A stretch of 64,000 nt of DNA from assembly GCA_010093685.1 (NCBI GenBank), contig MU006225.1:626507-690506 (forward strand), in the 5' to 3' direction. The translations under genes were made by a program, and so were the position numbers. The notes below the pieces were generated by a model, which saw only the letters and a list, made by a program, of their open reading frames with translations, was not told where the DNA came from and did no database searches. The stretch is from Ophiobolus disseminans (Eukaryota > Ascomycota > Dothideomycetes > Pleosporales > Phaeosphaeriaceae). Shown in pieces: positions 10,944 through 22,221 of the stretch (positions within the stretch are counted from its first letter, which is position 1; each line of letters opens with the position of its first letter).

Positions 10944-13900
10944 ATGGCTAGCAAAGCAGCCGACAGCGCACCCCAGACGGATGCGACTACCCAGATCCTT
11001 CAATGGTACTCGAGGCTATACAGTCGTCGAGTCGATCTCGTAGGCGACTTTGCAGGCAGTGAGCGATTCCTCGTACATGGCGAGTCCCTTCTTCTGCAAT
11101 GCTTCAGCGACAAGCATCTCGATTTTGATTCGGGCTATCAGTTGCTACATGCTTCCTACGCTGTTGAGAAGTTTCTGTACGGTCTGGTGTCACGACGATG
11201 TAACTTTCACATCGCCTTCTTCGATGACTACCAAGATCTCTGCGTGCCACAGGACGCCTCACCGGCGACCAAGGAGAAATACCTTCTCGCGCGTGCGGCT
11301 ATCATTCGTCACTTGCAGGTCAATCTGGAAGAGAGTCATCCAGACATCGAAGTGCAACGCTTTCCATCAACGTCCTCTGATACATTCGCGGAGTATCTGC
11401 GAACTACCGACATTTACTTCGTACTGTGCCACGATGGCGCTTCAGTCAGCGATTTACGGAAGGAGGATGAAGAGACCAGCCTTACCGAACGCCAAGAGGC
11501 GTACAAGGTCTCCTTTCGTACACTCATATATAGTCTGATGCAGCGAGGCTACAACACCGCGCTTATGAACGGGCTTGAGTGGCAAGACACAAAGGTCATT
11601 ACGGCAGTCTTGGAGCATTCTCGCGCAATGACCATCGTCATTCCGCCAACTTCAACGGCATCTGAAGCAGACACCGCAGACATCAACCCGGATCACCTGC
11701 GCAAGGCTATTGAGGCTATCGACAAGTCGAGTGATGAGTTCACTGAGCGCGAGTACTTGATTATAATTCTCGCTTCCAAGGCAGGTGACCAGGGTGGACT
11801 CACCTCTGCGTTACTAGCTGAAACGGCTTTGCTCGCAGAGATCAGCCTCTCCGATCGTCTCCTTGATGCACAAGAGACGCCTCAGCGAGTGCAAGAGTTC
11901 ATTACCACCTTGGCCCGCGAGGCACGGAAATTACTAGCCTCGGATGCGTGGCGTGACGAATTCGAAGAATACGACGTCGTCTGCGATGTGGCAGATCTCA
12001 TCGACGGGCGGCTGCTTGCCTATTGTGTCCAGCATCCATCAAAAACCGACCGGTTCGAAATACTACGGAAAGCTACGGCAACCCTGAGTGGCCATGATGT
12101 TCCAGACCTCTCCAGTCCTTCACCTGTACCCGCTGCAACGGATGTCAGCAATGGCACGGATGCGGCTTCGTATGCGCTATTGCCATTTTCCGATAGCGTC
12201 TTCGATGAACACCTCAAGCCTGTTCACTTGAAGGTGAGCAAGTCTGGAGGTAAAGCCGATCCCACCTCAGCAAGCATATTCCGAGAAGTGGCACATTGGC
12301 ACAATGCCAAGCGTCCGATAGAGAACAAAACAAAGAGCCAGCTCGAAAAAGATCCCAAGATCGCCAAGAAGGCTCTTCGTCGAAATCAGTTCTTCATGGC
12401 TGAAATGACCTCATACGCCGCCAGCTTGACAAATGCCGTGGGAAAAGTACTTGAGCCCGAAATCATCACTATGGGAGACAAAGTCTCGAAACTCCCGGCC
12501 TCCAAAGCTGAGAATGCCAGGCCGAAACACCAGACCAAGCAAAGCAGCAAGAATATCAACGCTGCGAAGCAGGCAATGCTAGCAGACATTGCTGCAAGCT
12601 CGAAGAAGAAGGACGAGGATACGGCGAAACAGCTATACCAGGCCTGGGGTGGAGTTTGTGATGGTCTGGAGAAGCAGACTGATCTGGCCTCACGCTACAA
12701 CAAGGCACGACAATATCTAGTTGGTCTCAACTCCGAGATGAAGCGGAAGACGTTGGAGCCAGAAGTTCGACTCTACATGCTTAACGTACTGTTGCAGATG
12801 TGGATCAGCAACTGTCGCAAGTCCGACAAAGACGAGGGCATATACATCGCTGCTCTCATATTCGACACCGTAAGATCGTTCTGCAATCTTCCTAGTCTCA
12901 CGAAGACTATCTCGACCTGCCTTAAGAAGACTGTCTCAGAGTTGAAACTTCCCTCGCTGCAGATTCCTCAAGCTCAAGGTGATCGAAAGTTGCCATTCCT
13001 ATTTGTGCTGGATGATGATGCGCCGACGCCAGATCTTGGCCTGACCCTTTCACCGGAGCACTTCCAGCTGCTTCATTGTGGACCTTACTTCGACCGAACT
13101 ATGGATTCCGCACCAGATCCGCGTGTACCCTTTGAGCCAGACGCGTGGCAGAGGCGAGTGCTAGATGAGATCGACGCTCATCGCAGCTTGCTGGTTATTG
13201 CTCCCACATCTGCCGGCAAAACCTTCATTTCGTTTTACGCTATGAAGCAGGTCCTAGAGTCCAATGACAACGATGTGCTAGTCTACGTGGCACCTACAAA
13301 AGCACTTGTGAATCAGATCGCGGCAGAAGTCCAGGCTCGCTTTTCCAAGAATTACAAATATGCTAATTCAGTGTGGGGAATTCACACGCGCGATACTCGG
13401 ATCAATAACCCTACTGGCTGTCAAATCCTAGTCACAGTACCCCACATCCTGCAAATCATGCTTCTAGCACCCAGCCATGCGAAGGGTTGGTCAGAGCGAG
13501 TGAAGTGGATCATCTTTGACGAGGTCCACTGCATTGGTCAAGCAGAAGACGGTCTGATATGGGAACAGTTGTTGCTCATGGCTCCATGTCCGATCATTGC
13601 GCTTTCGGCAACCATTGGTAATGCTGAAGCCTTCAACGACTGGCTCGCTTCGACACAAAAGGCTGCAGGTCACGAGCTCGTCATGGTTCAGCACCCACAT
13701 CGTTATTCTGATCTTCGGAAGTTCATCTACACTCCACCGATGCGACCCGATGCTGCTGATTATCTCCCACTACCCACGCAGCGTGCATTCGCCCAGCTCG
13801 GACTTAATGAGCAAGGAAATTTTGCTTTCCTGCATCCGGTGGCCAGCTTGACTAATCGCACTCGTGGACTACCGTCTGATCTGACACTTGAAGCTCGAGA

Positions 13901-16280
13901 CTGTTTCACTCTTTGGCAGAGCATGTCGAAGCATCAAACTGCAAAGTTTCCCATGGACAAGTCACTTGAGCCATCCGCAGTGTTGCCTGAAGTCGTCAAA
14001 AAGGCTGACATTATCCAGTGGCAGGCTGGCCTCAAGACTGTGCTATCGAAGTGGATGGCAGACGATACATCGCCGTTTGAAGCAGTTCGAAAGGACCTGA
14101 GCCAGTCCATTGTTGGCCTTGAACAACAACTGAACCAAGGAGCCGTTGACGAAAACGATTCCGAGATTGATGAGATGGAGCTCAAGCATGACGTTGACAG
14201 CATTCTTCCTTTACTCGCCGACTTGCAGCGGCAGGATGCACTGCCGGGCATCATCTTCAACTACGACAGAGCTGTTTGTGAGAAGATGTGTCAGACACTC
14301 ATGAAGCAGCTCACCGAGGCGGAGACTACCTGGAAGGAAACCAGCCCCAAGTGGAAGGCCAAACTTCGAGAGTGGGATGACTGGAAGAAAGAAATGGCCA
14401 GGCGCGAGAAGCAAGGTGTTCGTGGTGCTAACAAGGGTATGACCAAGCAGGATCAGATGAGGGAGGCCGCCAACCAGGAAGTCAGCGCTTTCGCGTCTTT
14501 CAATCCTGAGAAACCACTGGACGGCTTCCACTTCGCAGACAACAAGAAGCTCTCGCAAGAAGAGCTAGACGATTTTTCATATCAGATGCGTCGTCGTGGC
14601 GTCGAAGAGTGGTTGATTGATGGCCTTCGACGAGGCATTGGTGTCCATCACGCCGGTATGAACCGGAAGTACCGATATTGTGTGGAGATGTTATTCCGAC
14701 GAGGCTATCTTCGGGTCATCATCGCTACAGGAACTCTTGCCTTGGGTATCAATATGCCCTGCAAGACTGTGGTCTTTTCGGGAGACTCTGTGTTTCTCAC
14801 TGCTCTCAACTTCCGCCAGGCTGCTGGTCGTGCTGGCCGACGAGGCTTCGATATGCTTGGAAACGTAGTCTTCCATGGCGTCTCGTTGAGCAAGATCCAC
14901 AAGCTCATTAGCTCCCGCCTGCCGGACTTGAACGGACACTTCCCAATCACTACCACATTGGTCTTGCGTTTGTTCACGTTACTAAATTCATCGGACAACT
15001 CGAAATTCGCTGTTCGCTCTGTCAACGCACTGCTCTCGCAGCCTCGCCTATACCTCGGTGGAGAGGAAGCAAAGATGACCGTGTTGCATCACCTCCGGTT
15101 CTCGATCGAGTATCTTCGGCGACAGCATCTACTGGATGCTCAGGGTGTACCACTGAACTTTGCTGGCGCGGTCAGCCATCTGTACTTCACCGAGAACTCG
15201 TCATTCGCATTCCATGCGCTACTGAAGGACGGCTATTTCCATCAGCTTTGTGCCAAATTTGCTACGAACCAGGAAGCTGTTCTGCGTGAATTGATGCTTA
15301 CTATGTCGCATTTGTTTGGCCGACATTACTGCAGGCAAGCAGACAAGGAGTACATGCAAGAGATCATCAAGGGCAGTCCGTCGATTGTGTTCCTGCCCGC
15401 CATGCCTGAGTCTGCTGCAGATATTTTGCGGCGTCACAACAAGTCCACCTTGGACATCTTCACAGCTTACGTTCAGACCTATGTCGATCAGCATGTCAAG
15501 CAAGCAGATAACATACTACCCTTGACTGCGCTTAAGACTGGTAGCGACTCATCGAAGCCGCTTCAGGGTACTCGTAGGAAATCACCTCTGAGAGCTAGGT
15601 CTGCGTTCGTCGCCCTGTCAGGCCAAGACGATACATTTGAGTCTATACACGATCTCTGCGCCACGAGCCGCTCAGGCGTCTTCCTCGAAGAAGCAGTCGT
15701 TCCACACGTGGGTCTCTATCCGGAAGACTCAGAGTTGCCACTCAACGCCTATCTCTACGACTATTTCACCCACTCGAACCCGACTGCGCTCATCACTGCA
15801 AACAAGATCCGTCGCGGCGATGTCTGGTTCGTACTCAACGACTTCAGCATGGTGCTCGCCACCATCGTCACCTCGCTGTCCAACTTCATGAAGCTGGGCT
15901 CCGACTCCGACCTCGACTTCATCGACATTCGCGGTGGTGGCGACGAAGGCGAAGAAGAGAAGGAAGACAAGTTCTTGCCCAACGACGCAGCGTCCGAGGT
16001 CACGAACCTCTCCGGCACGACTCTCAACTCGGGCAGCGGACCCATCAAGCAAGACCTGCCCGTCCAGATCAAGAAGAAGAAAGCCAAGGTCATGGACTCG
16101 TGGGACGACGAGGCTGACGACACGGAGGACGAAGACGACGTCGACGAGGACTGGGACGCGGATGATGCGGACCAGGAGGCGCCGGCTTGGGAAGAGGGCG
16201 CGGGGCTGTTGAATGTGCTGAAGGCGTTCAAGGCGCTGAAGGAGGACTTTGACACTAAGTTCAGGACCATGTGGGCTTAG
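10944..16280 (+). CDS. DDX60-like Ski2-family DExH-box helicase
   Basis: Intronless 1778-residue superfamily 2 helicase. Motif I is APTSAGKT (753-760), followed by YVAPTKALVNQ (Ia). Motif II is DEVH (859-862) and motif III is SATIGN. The second RecA domain has GIGVHHAGMNRKYR (from about 1231), IATGTLALGINMP and QAAGRAGRRG (1292-1301, motif VI). The long insert between the RecA lobes with a basic coiled segment (WKAKLREWDDWKKEMARREK) and the long N-terminal extension match the DDX60/DDX60L family rather than Ski2 or Mtr4. The N-terminus contains LVGDFAGSERFLVHGESLLL and CNFHIAFFDDYQDLCVP, a conserved DDX60 block. The C-terminus is highly acidic (about 1715-1755). Vertebrate DDX60 is linked to antiviral RNA sensing and ribosome-associated decay; the role of the fungal form is not established. 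Family assignment is strong. Confidence 0.9.
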   Translation: MASKAADSAPQTDATTQILQWYSRLYSRRVDLVGDFAGSERFLVHGESLLLQCFSDKHLDFDSGYQLLHASYAVEKFLYGLVSRRCNFHIAFFDDYQDLCVPQDASPATKEKYLLARAAIIRHLQVNLEESHPDIEVQRFPSTSSDTFAEYLRTTDIYFVLCHDGASVSDLRKEDEETSLTERQEAYKVSFRTLIYSLMQRGYNTALMNGLEWQDTKVITAVLEHSRAMTIVIPPTSTASEADTADINPDHLRKAIEAIDKSSDEFTEREYLIIILASKAGDQGGLTSALLAETALLAEISLSDRLLDAQETPQRVQEFITTLAREARKLLASDAWRDEFEEYDVVCDVADLIDGRLLAYCVQHPSKTDRFEILRKATATLSGHDVPDLSSPSPVPAATDVSNGTDAASYALLPFSDSVFDEHLKPVHLKVSKSGGKADPTSASIFREVAHWHNAKRPIENKTKSQLEKDPKIAKKALRRNQFFMAEMTSYAASLTNAVGKVLEPEIITMGDKVSKLPASKAENARPKHQTKQSSKNINAAKQAMLADIAASSKKKDEDTAKQLYQAWGGVCDGLEKQTDLASRYNKARQYLVGLNSEMKRKTLEPEVRLYMLNVLLQMWISNCRKSDKDEGIYIAALIFDTVRSFCNLPSLTKTISTCLKKTVSELKLPSLQIPQAQGDRKLPFLFVLDDDAPTPDLGLTLSPEHFQLLHCGPYFDRTMDSAPDPRVPFEPDAWQRRVLDEIDAHRSLLVIAPTSAGKTFISFYAMKQVLESNDNDVLVYVAPTKALVNQIAAEVQARFSKNYKYANSVWGIHTRDTRINNPTGCQILVTVPHILQIMLLAPSHAKGWSERVKWIIFDEVHCIGQAEDGLIWEQLLLMAPCPIIALSATIGNAEAFNDWLASTQKAAGHELVMVQHPHRYSDLRKFIYTPPMRPDAADYLPLPTQRAFAQLGLNEQGNFAFLHPVASLTNRTRGLPSDLTLEARDCFTLWQSMSKHQTAKFPMDKSLEPSAVLPEVVKKADIIQWQAGLKTVLSKWMADDTSPFEAVRKDLSQSIVGLEQQLNQGAVDENDSEIDEMELKHDVDSILPLLADLQRQDALPGIIFNYDRAVCEKMCQTLMKQLTEAETTWKETSPKWKAKLREWDDWKKEMARREKQGVRGANKGMTKQDQMREAANQEVSAFASFNPEKPLDGFHFADNKKLSQEELDDFSYQMRRRGVEEWLIDGLRRGIGVHHAGMNRKYRYCVEMLFRRGYLRVIIATGTLALGINMPCKTVVFSGDSVFLTALNFRQAAGRAGRRGFDMLGNVVFHGVSLSKIHKLISSRLPDLNGHFPITTTLVLRLFTLLNSSDNSKFAVRSVNALLSQPRLYLGGEEAKMTVLHHLRFSIEYLRRQHLLDAQGVPLNFAGAVSHLYFTENSSFAFHALLKDGYFHQLCAKFATNQEAVLRELMLTMSHLFGRHYCRQADKEYMQEIIKGSPSIVFLPAMPESAADILRRHNKSTLDIFTAYVQTYVDQHVKQADNILPLTALKTGSDSSKPLQGTRRKSPLRARSAFVALSGQDDTFESIHDLCATSRSGVFLEEAVVPHVGLYPEDSELPLNAYLYDYFTHSNPTALITANKIRRGDVWFVLNDFSMVLATIVTSLSNFMKLGSDSDLDFIDIRGGGDEGEEEKEDKFLPNDAASEVTNLSGTTLNSGSGPIKQDLPVQIKKKKAKVMDSWDDEADDTEDEDDVDEDWDADDADQEAPAWEEGAGLLNVLKAFKALKEDFDTKFRTMWA

Positions 16281-17341
16281 ATGATGAGGTGGATGGAAAG
16301 GGCGTGGTGTGAGATGGTGGGAAAAGGGAAGAAGAGACGGCATTATGATTATGATACAGACGTTGTTACAATACTAGTAGAGAAAAAGATCATTGAAAGC
16401 CTGTCTGGCTTTCGTGCTCATCAAGTTCATTCTCACATGTGGTGATTTGAGTGCTCGCATGTGGGAAGAATAATCATTTCAAACGCGAAAGAGGAGTTGT
16501 TGATCTTCATGTTGCGTGCACACTTCTGGCCCGCATTTCTAATCACGCAAACTCGGTTTAAAGACATATTACCTCGTAGACGACAAACCCCTTTCACACG
16601 TGTTTTGTTTTGCGCTACTCCTTTCACCTGCCTGTATTTCGCGCTCCGATAGCGGCACAGCATTCCACACTCTCCTAAAGGAGTATCAATTCAAACTATC
16701 ATACACGTCTTTGATCACAAGACCTTTCACACTAAACAGCACTGTTGCCACTTTCACTTGTATTCACAACACACATCACACACCACACAGTTAACAAAGC
16801 AGCGTTTGACACACTCAACAAAGGTTGTGTCCGACAAGATCATGCATTACACATCTCCATCTAGCCAAATGTAACAGACCAGCACAATGCAAACCGCCCA
16901 AAACACCGATTCAATCATCATGATTGTGATGATTGCCCAATGCTAGCTACTCTTCTTTCCTTCTTACATGTCCCTTCCCTTTCTTTTATCGTAACACCAG
17001 GGTGCCAAAAGTTACCTGAAAAGCTGAAACGCGCAACCCTCGAGACGTAATGATTACAATGAAGACATGAAAATGTTTTGAATGTGTGTGTGCGGCCTTC
17101 TCCGAAGGGCAGCGTGTATAGTGACAGAGAAAGTGGTGGAAAGGGGGAGCCAGGCTGACTGATGTGCTGGGGCTCCGATTGTCTTGCTTGAGCGACGCGA
17201 CCAACTCGGCCAGAGCTTTAGGGGACCACACAGGGCCCGATGCAGCTCTAGCACGAGACGACTTATGCGCCTCCTTCGCCCCGCCGCTCGATTATGCCAT
17301 CCACATACTCCATGACCCAGATGTTCGGCACGGCGACAACC
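16281..17341. other. Convergent intergenic region
   Basis: About 1.06 kb between the 3' ends of the helicase (+) and the elongase (-), long for a convergent pair. It contains CA-rich stretches near 16750-16800 but no credible open frame or RNA gene. Confidence 0.4.
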
Positions 17342-18472
17342 TTATGCCTTGCGGCTTTTTGTTGCGCGGCCATTGGGGCTGGCACCTGTGGCGATGACAT
17401 TAGCGACCCTGCTTGTGGAGAGACGCCTGCGGGCCTCGCCGACAGTCGGTACCTTCTCGTCCTTCATCTCGACCAGCGCGCTTGTAGCCCTGCGGCGACC
17501 CTTAGGCACCGGCTTCTTGTACGTGGCGAAGTAGAAGGCGAGGAAGAGGAACAGGTACGACGTGATGATGCAGATGCCGGCAATGGCGGCAAATTCCTCG
17601 CCGGCGCACTTGCCCATGCTGGGGAGGTGGGTCCAGTAGGTGCTGGCGAAGTAAGTCCACGAGGCGAAGTAGATGAAGCCTGGCGGGTGTTAGGTGCGAA
17701 TGGTCTGCTTGTTGAGGAAGACGACTTACCGAGATCGAGAACGAATTGGGTGATCTGGCCGACAGTGATGTACTTCTTCCACCAGATGCGGATGCCGCGC
17801 GCGCTCTGGAAGTAGTACCAGTACATGATGACGTGCACAGCCAGGTTGAGGGTGATGACGGGCCATGACACGGGCGTGTGGCCGATGAGCTGGGTGTAGC
17901 AGAGAAGTGCGGTCGCGCCGTGGTGGTAGGTGTGGAGGAAAGCTGTCTGGGTTAGCGAACAGCTCGCGCGGCGAAGTGCGGGCAAAAATACTTAGCGGCT
18001 TCTTCTTGAGGAAGAGGAAGCAAGTGTCGATCAGCTCAAGGAACTTTGTGAGGTAATTGAGGTAGTAGAGAATGACCAGCTTGTCGGTCCATCCACCCTT
18101 GTGGTCGCAGATGGCGAAGAAGAGTCCATGCCTTGCAACCGTGGGGATCAGCTGCTCGGCAAACAGGGCCAGCAGTACGCCGCTGATGGCCGTGAGGTAG
18201 AAGTTGTGCACCTTGAACAGAAAGTTGAGCTTGAACGGCTCGCGCCCGCGCATCAGTTCCCGTCCGCCAAAGATTATAACGTAGTATGTGAAGAGTGTGA
18301 CGACACACGTCCTGAATGTGGAAAGCGGCGTCTCGCCCGACACGAAGCGGAAGTCCTGCGGCTTGTAGCCAACAATTGGCTCAAACGCTGCCTCGAAAAT
18401 CGGCCACAGCTCGAGGCCAAAGGGGCGGTCGAGCGTGGGGACGCCATAGTTGATCCACGAAGGAGCACCCAT
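17342..18472 (-). CDS. ELO-family very-long-chain fatty acid elongase
   Basis: 343-residue ER membrane condensing enzyme (GNS1/SUR4 family) that adds two carbons from malonyl-CoA to fatty acyl-CoA. Three exons: introns 17943-17991 (49 bp; the second AG of CAGACAG is the acceptor, since only it restores KKKPLTFLHTYHHG) and 17680-17729 (50 bp). The catalytic histidine box HTYHH is at 164-168. Other family blocks are YYLNYLTKFLELIDTCFLFL, NLAVHVIMYWYYFQSARGIR and WWKKYITVGQITQFVLDLG. Five to seven hydrophobic segments are visible, including TFRTCVVTLFTYYVIIFGG and IAGICIITSYLFLFLAFYFA. The C-terminus is cytosolic, basic and Ser-rich, ending KSRKA. Start at 18472 (MGAPSWINYGVPTLDRPFGL) fits relatives; an upstream in-frame region lacks conservation. 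Which of the yeast ELO1/2/3 substrates it prefers cannot be said. Confidence 0.93.
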
Positions 18473-19558
18473 TGTGTGCGTTGGTGGCTCGAGAGCGCGA
18501 GGTTGAGCTTGTGACAGGCTACGGGCGAGATCCAAGGAACGCCAGATTGTGCGATCGTGTACGGCTGTGCGCTAGGTTGGTGGGAGCTTCTGCGTCGCAA
18601 CAGAAGGCGCGGAATCTAGACGACTTCTTCGGAATCTGCGTCTTCACTCGGAAGTGAGTAAACAACTGGCAAGTGTGAAAAAGGTGCGGCAGCAGCGGCC
18701 GAAGGAGTGACGATGAAGAAGGGGGAGAGAAGAAGGGCAATGGTACAAGTACTCAACCCCTATGCGACACAGTGGACGAGGTGGTTAAGAGCACAGTAGT
18801 GGTGGTGCACGGGCAGGTTTTGATGGGCCGCGATGTTTTTCTGGCTGAGCCGGAAAGGAGGTCGGAAATGAAGCCTCAACACCGCCGCGCCTGCCGCACA
18901 CGCGCAGCTAACTGCCCAGAAATTACGACACTGTGCAGGCCGAGGCCATTCGCCCTGTTTTGATTGGATGTAGTACTCGCATTCTGCCCATCTTGCGAGG
19001 TGCTGCGCCTGATGCTGACTTGGATACGCCAAGTCTTACACATCTGTACTCTCCAGATCGTCTTGCGCCTTGAGGATGCGTAAGAACTGATCTTGAGCCC
19101 AAAAGCTGTTTGTTTAGATATCTCAAATGACGTAGCGCTCAATCCTTCGCATGTGACGGCTACCAAACATTGCTCTCCTGCGTCTGACTCTCACTTCGCC
19201 TGATTGGGCCATCGATCGGCAAAGGAGCAGAGAGAGGTCGGACACCTTGGCGTCCGAGAGCCGAGGCTACCCATCATCTCAGTCCAGCGTCACTATGCTG
19301 CGCACATGATTACGTCCGAGCTGAACAAGAGAATCTTTACATTCCACGTCTATAGGGTCAAGGAAAGCCCAGTGTAATTATCCTCGAGTCATCGGTCCCA
19401 AAACACCTTTATGAAATCCCTCCGCTTTTGAGGAACCAAATCGCCCACGCAACGACTGCCATGCCAGCAACCCAAAGACAATGTCGCATCGGTCATCCGT
19501 CTGAACAACGAGGAAGCTAACGAAGGAGAAGAGGAGTGTATGTCGCCAAGTGTCAAGC
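18473..19558. other. Intergenic, elongase promoter side and B56 3' side
   Basis: 1.09 kb between two minus-strand genes. It contains the elongase promoter (next to 18473) and the likely 3' UTR of the B56 gene. Small open frames overlap each other and show no protein features. Confidence 0.4.
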
Positions 19559-22221
19559 TCACGAAAGAAGGTTGGGCGTGACGCGCGTGATTGTGGAGCC
19601 AGAATTCGCCCGCACCCTCCCACTACCGGTACGCGGAGATGCGACGTTGCTGCCAGCAGAGCCGGGACGGTGGCCACTGTTGCTACGCGGACGCCCAGAC
19701 GGACGCCGCGCAGATGATGATGCATGATGCTCCACTTGCTGTGTATGCTGCCGGCGCTGCAAAGACGCAACCGAAGACGAGTCAGATCCACCTGATCCCA
19801 AATGCAGTTCTTGAACAAGAAAACACCTAGATAGAAGTCTAGGGATAGAATTAAGAGTACACCGATTCGGCCATAGAAGAATGCTCATCATGAGAGTTCT
19901 AGGGACTTAAGAATCAACGTACCGACGTCTGGCTGCTCTGTCGCTCGTACTCCTTTGGCCGCCTGTCTCTAGATGCATCGTCTTGAAGTCGGAGGTTCTC
20001 TAGCCGTCCTTGACTTAACGGATCTGAGTCGTCCAACCGCATTGGCGAAGCCGCCGCTGCTGTCGATGGGACTGGCTTCGGTAGCGTTCCGTTCTGGCGG
20101 TCTTCAGCAAGCTTTGCCAGCTTATCCCACCGATCTTGTCGGCTTTGCTGCCTCTGGCTGGCGTTGTTCTGCGATTCTGCATAGTCGTGCGAGCAGTCAT
20201 CAAAGAGCTGGGGATTGACTTCCATGAACAGTTTCATCGCATTGTACACCATACCGTGGATCGTCCTGCGCCAGAGTCAGTTAGAGTTCAGACAAGAGCA
20301 GAAAATATAGCTTGCCTGTTCCAATGTCCCTTGGAATTCTCATATAAAGGCGCGAACATGATCGGCAGGATGACCTCGACATTGTCGCTGACGAGATTAC
20401 AGAAGTACTCATTGTTCCAAAAGTAAAGCGCGCGTTCGGCGACCTGGAAGTGAGGACTGGCAACCGACTTCGACAGCTGGTTGAAAAGAGGCTCTTGCAC
20501 TTTTGCAAATTCGGCAGGGTCCATCACTTCGAAAATGTCCTCCACCTCATTGAGGAACATGACCTCCTTGGTGCTGTTCACTTTGGGCCAATAACGCAAA
20601 AGGCCAAGCACCACCTATGTTCGTTAGCACACGTAATCGACTGTAGTCTTGGATCGTACCTCTTCTGTCAACGCAGCATCCTTCTCCAAGAACTGTACAA
20701 TACAATACGCCAATTGCGGGTGGTACATGCTGAGACTCTTGACCTTGTGCAGGGGAATGAGCACTCTGGTGAGAAATAGCTTATGCTCTTCCTTAAGGGG
20801 TAGCGCAAACCCATTGATGATAGAACCGAGTATCTCAAGGAGTTCCGCGATGCCATTGAATCGTTCGGTCTCGTAGATAAATTGGAAGAAGACGTTGTTG
20901 ATGGAGCGGCGAATGTAGGAGCGGAGGTTCAAGAACTTCCCGTATATGCGATGAAGAGTCGTCTTGAGGAAGTCACGCTCTCGTGGATCTTCCGAGTCGA
21001 AGAGCTCCAGCAGCTTCGACATGGTTAGCATTGCGCATGTCGCAGATAATTGCGGCAACTTACGTTCAGCACAAAGCTGTGGTCTATATACGCCTTGGCA
21101 ATGTTCGTGTTGAAATCTTGACTTTCTATGAAGCGCAGGAAGAACTCGTACACTACTTGGATATGCGGCCATGCAACCTCAAGGACTGGTTCGTCTTCTT
21201 CGGGGTCGAATGCCTCGCCTTGCGGGTTCATGGGAGGTGGGATGGGCCGGAACAGATTCTTGGCAAACATCTCTACGACTCGCGGGTACATCTTCTCTGT
21301 AATGACTTGGCGGTTGTTCGCGACGTAGTCGAGCAGCTCGTGCAGAGCCAAGCGCTTGATCTCTTTTGACTTCATGTCTCCGCTTGCATCGTTGAAGTCG
21401 AAGATGATGTTGCATTGGTCAATCTTCTGCATGAACAGCTCCTCCCTCTTGTTCGGGGGCACCTCGTGGAATCCTGGCAGCTTCTCCAGTTCGCGCTGAC
21501 GCTGGTCCGAGATGTCGAATCGCGACGAATGTTGCCTCTTGGGGGTCCTTATGCCCTCGATTGCATCTTTTGGTGTCGTTTGGAGGCGGTCAAAGATGCC
21601 CGACTTTGAACCAGCTTTGGGCGGCGCGAGGTCGCCTGGCATTGTTTCCGCCGCGCCCGGGGGCGGGATATGCTGGAACTGCTAGTCAGCACTTTGTGTC
21701 CTGCCCACGAGTTCCTGGATACATACTGGTGCGCTAGGGCTAATAACGACACTCGGTGCCAGGGGCTGCCCGAGCCTGGAGGGCGTCCCAGGGCCCGCAG
21801 CGCCAGCATTACCAGTATTGTTGGGGCTCATCAAGCCTTGCTGTCCACCAAATTGCGGTGCGGCCGGCATTGAGCCAGAGGCGCCAGGTGGGGCGGGTTG
21901 CAGCGAGCCGGTGCTGGGCTGGGCGCCGTCTGCGGCAGGCTGGATCTTGTTACGCGCATCGGTAAGCTGTGTCTGCGACGACGAGGGGGTGGCCTGGGCG
22001 GAACCGGAGGGCGAGTTGGAGGCGCCCTGCAAGGGCGATGCGGTGCCGGAGGTGGAGTCTTTCTTCTTAGACGACTTGTTACCCTCTTTGGCTCTTGAGA
22101 GCTGTTCATGCTAAGCATGTTAGCTTCTGCGCACAGAGAGGGGATCGATGGCGGAGACGGGGGTTGAGGGGCGTGGGAACAATGTTTGGGGACTTACAAC
22201 CCTTTGCCTAAAGCCCTTCAT
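19559..22221 (-). CDS. RTS1: PP2A regulatory subunit B56 (B', RTS1-like)
   Basis: 738-residue model in seven exons. It targets protein phosphatase 2A, acting in cell-cycle, stress and centromere control in yeasts. Exon 1 is eight codons, MKGFRQRV, joining HEQLSRAKEGNKSSKKK as in fungal B56 proteins. A low-complexity Ser/Pro/Gly/Ala linker follows, then the B56 core: LPGFHEVPPNKREELFMQKI, LLELFDSEDPRERDFLKTTL, HRIYGKFLNLRSYIRRSINN, EILGSIINGFALPLKEEHKL and MVYNAMKLFMEVNPQLFDDC. Introns: 22111-22197, 21679-21726, 21014-21063, 20615-20659, 20266-20315 and 19757-19922. The fifth begins GC instead of GT. The sixth (166 bp) is less certain: if retained, the protein ends after SSQTSVR (675 residues); if spliced, a basic Arg/Ser/Gly-rich tail of 65 residues is added. 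Core identity is certain; the last exon is the doubtful part. Confidence 0.92.
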
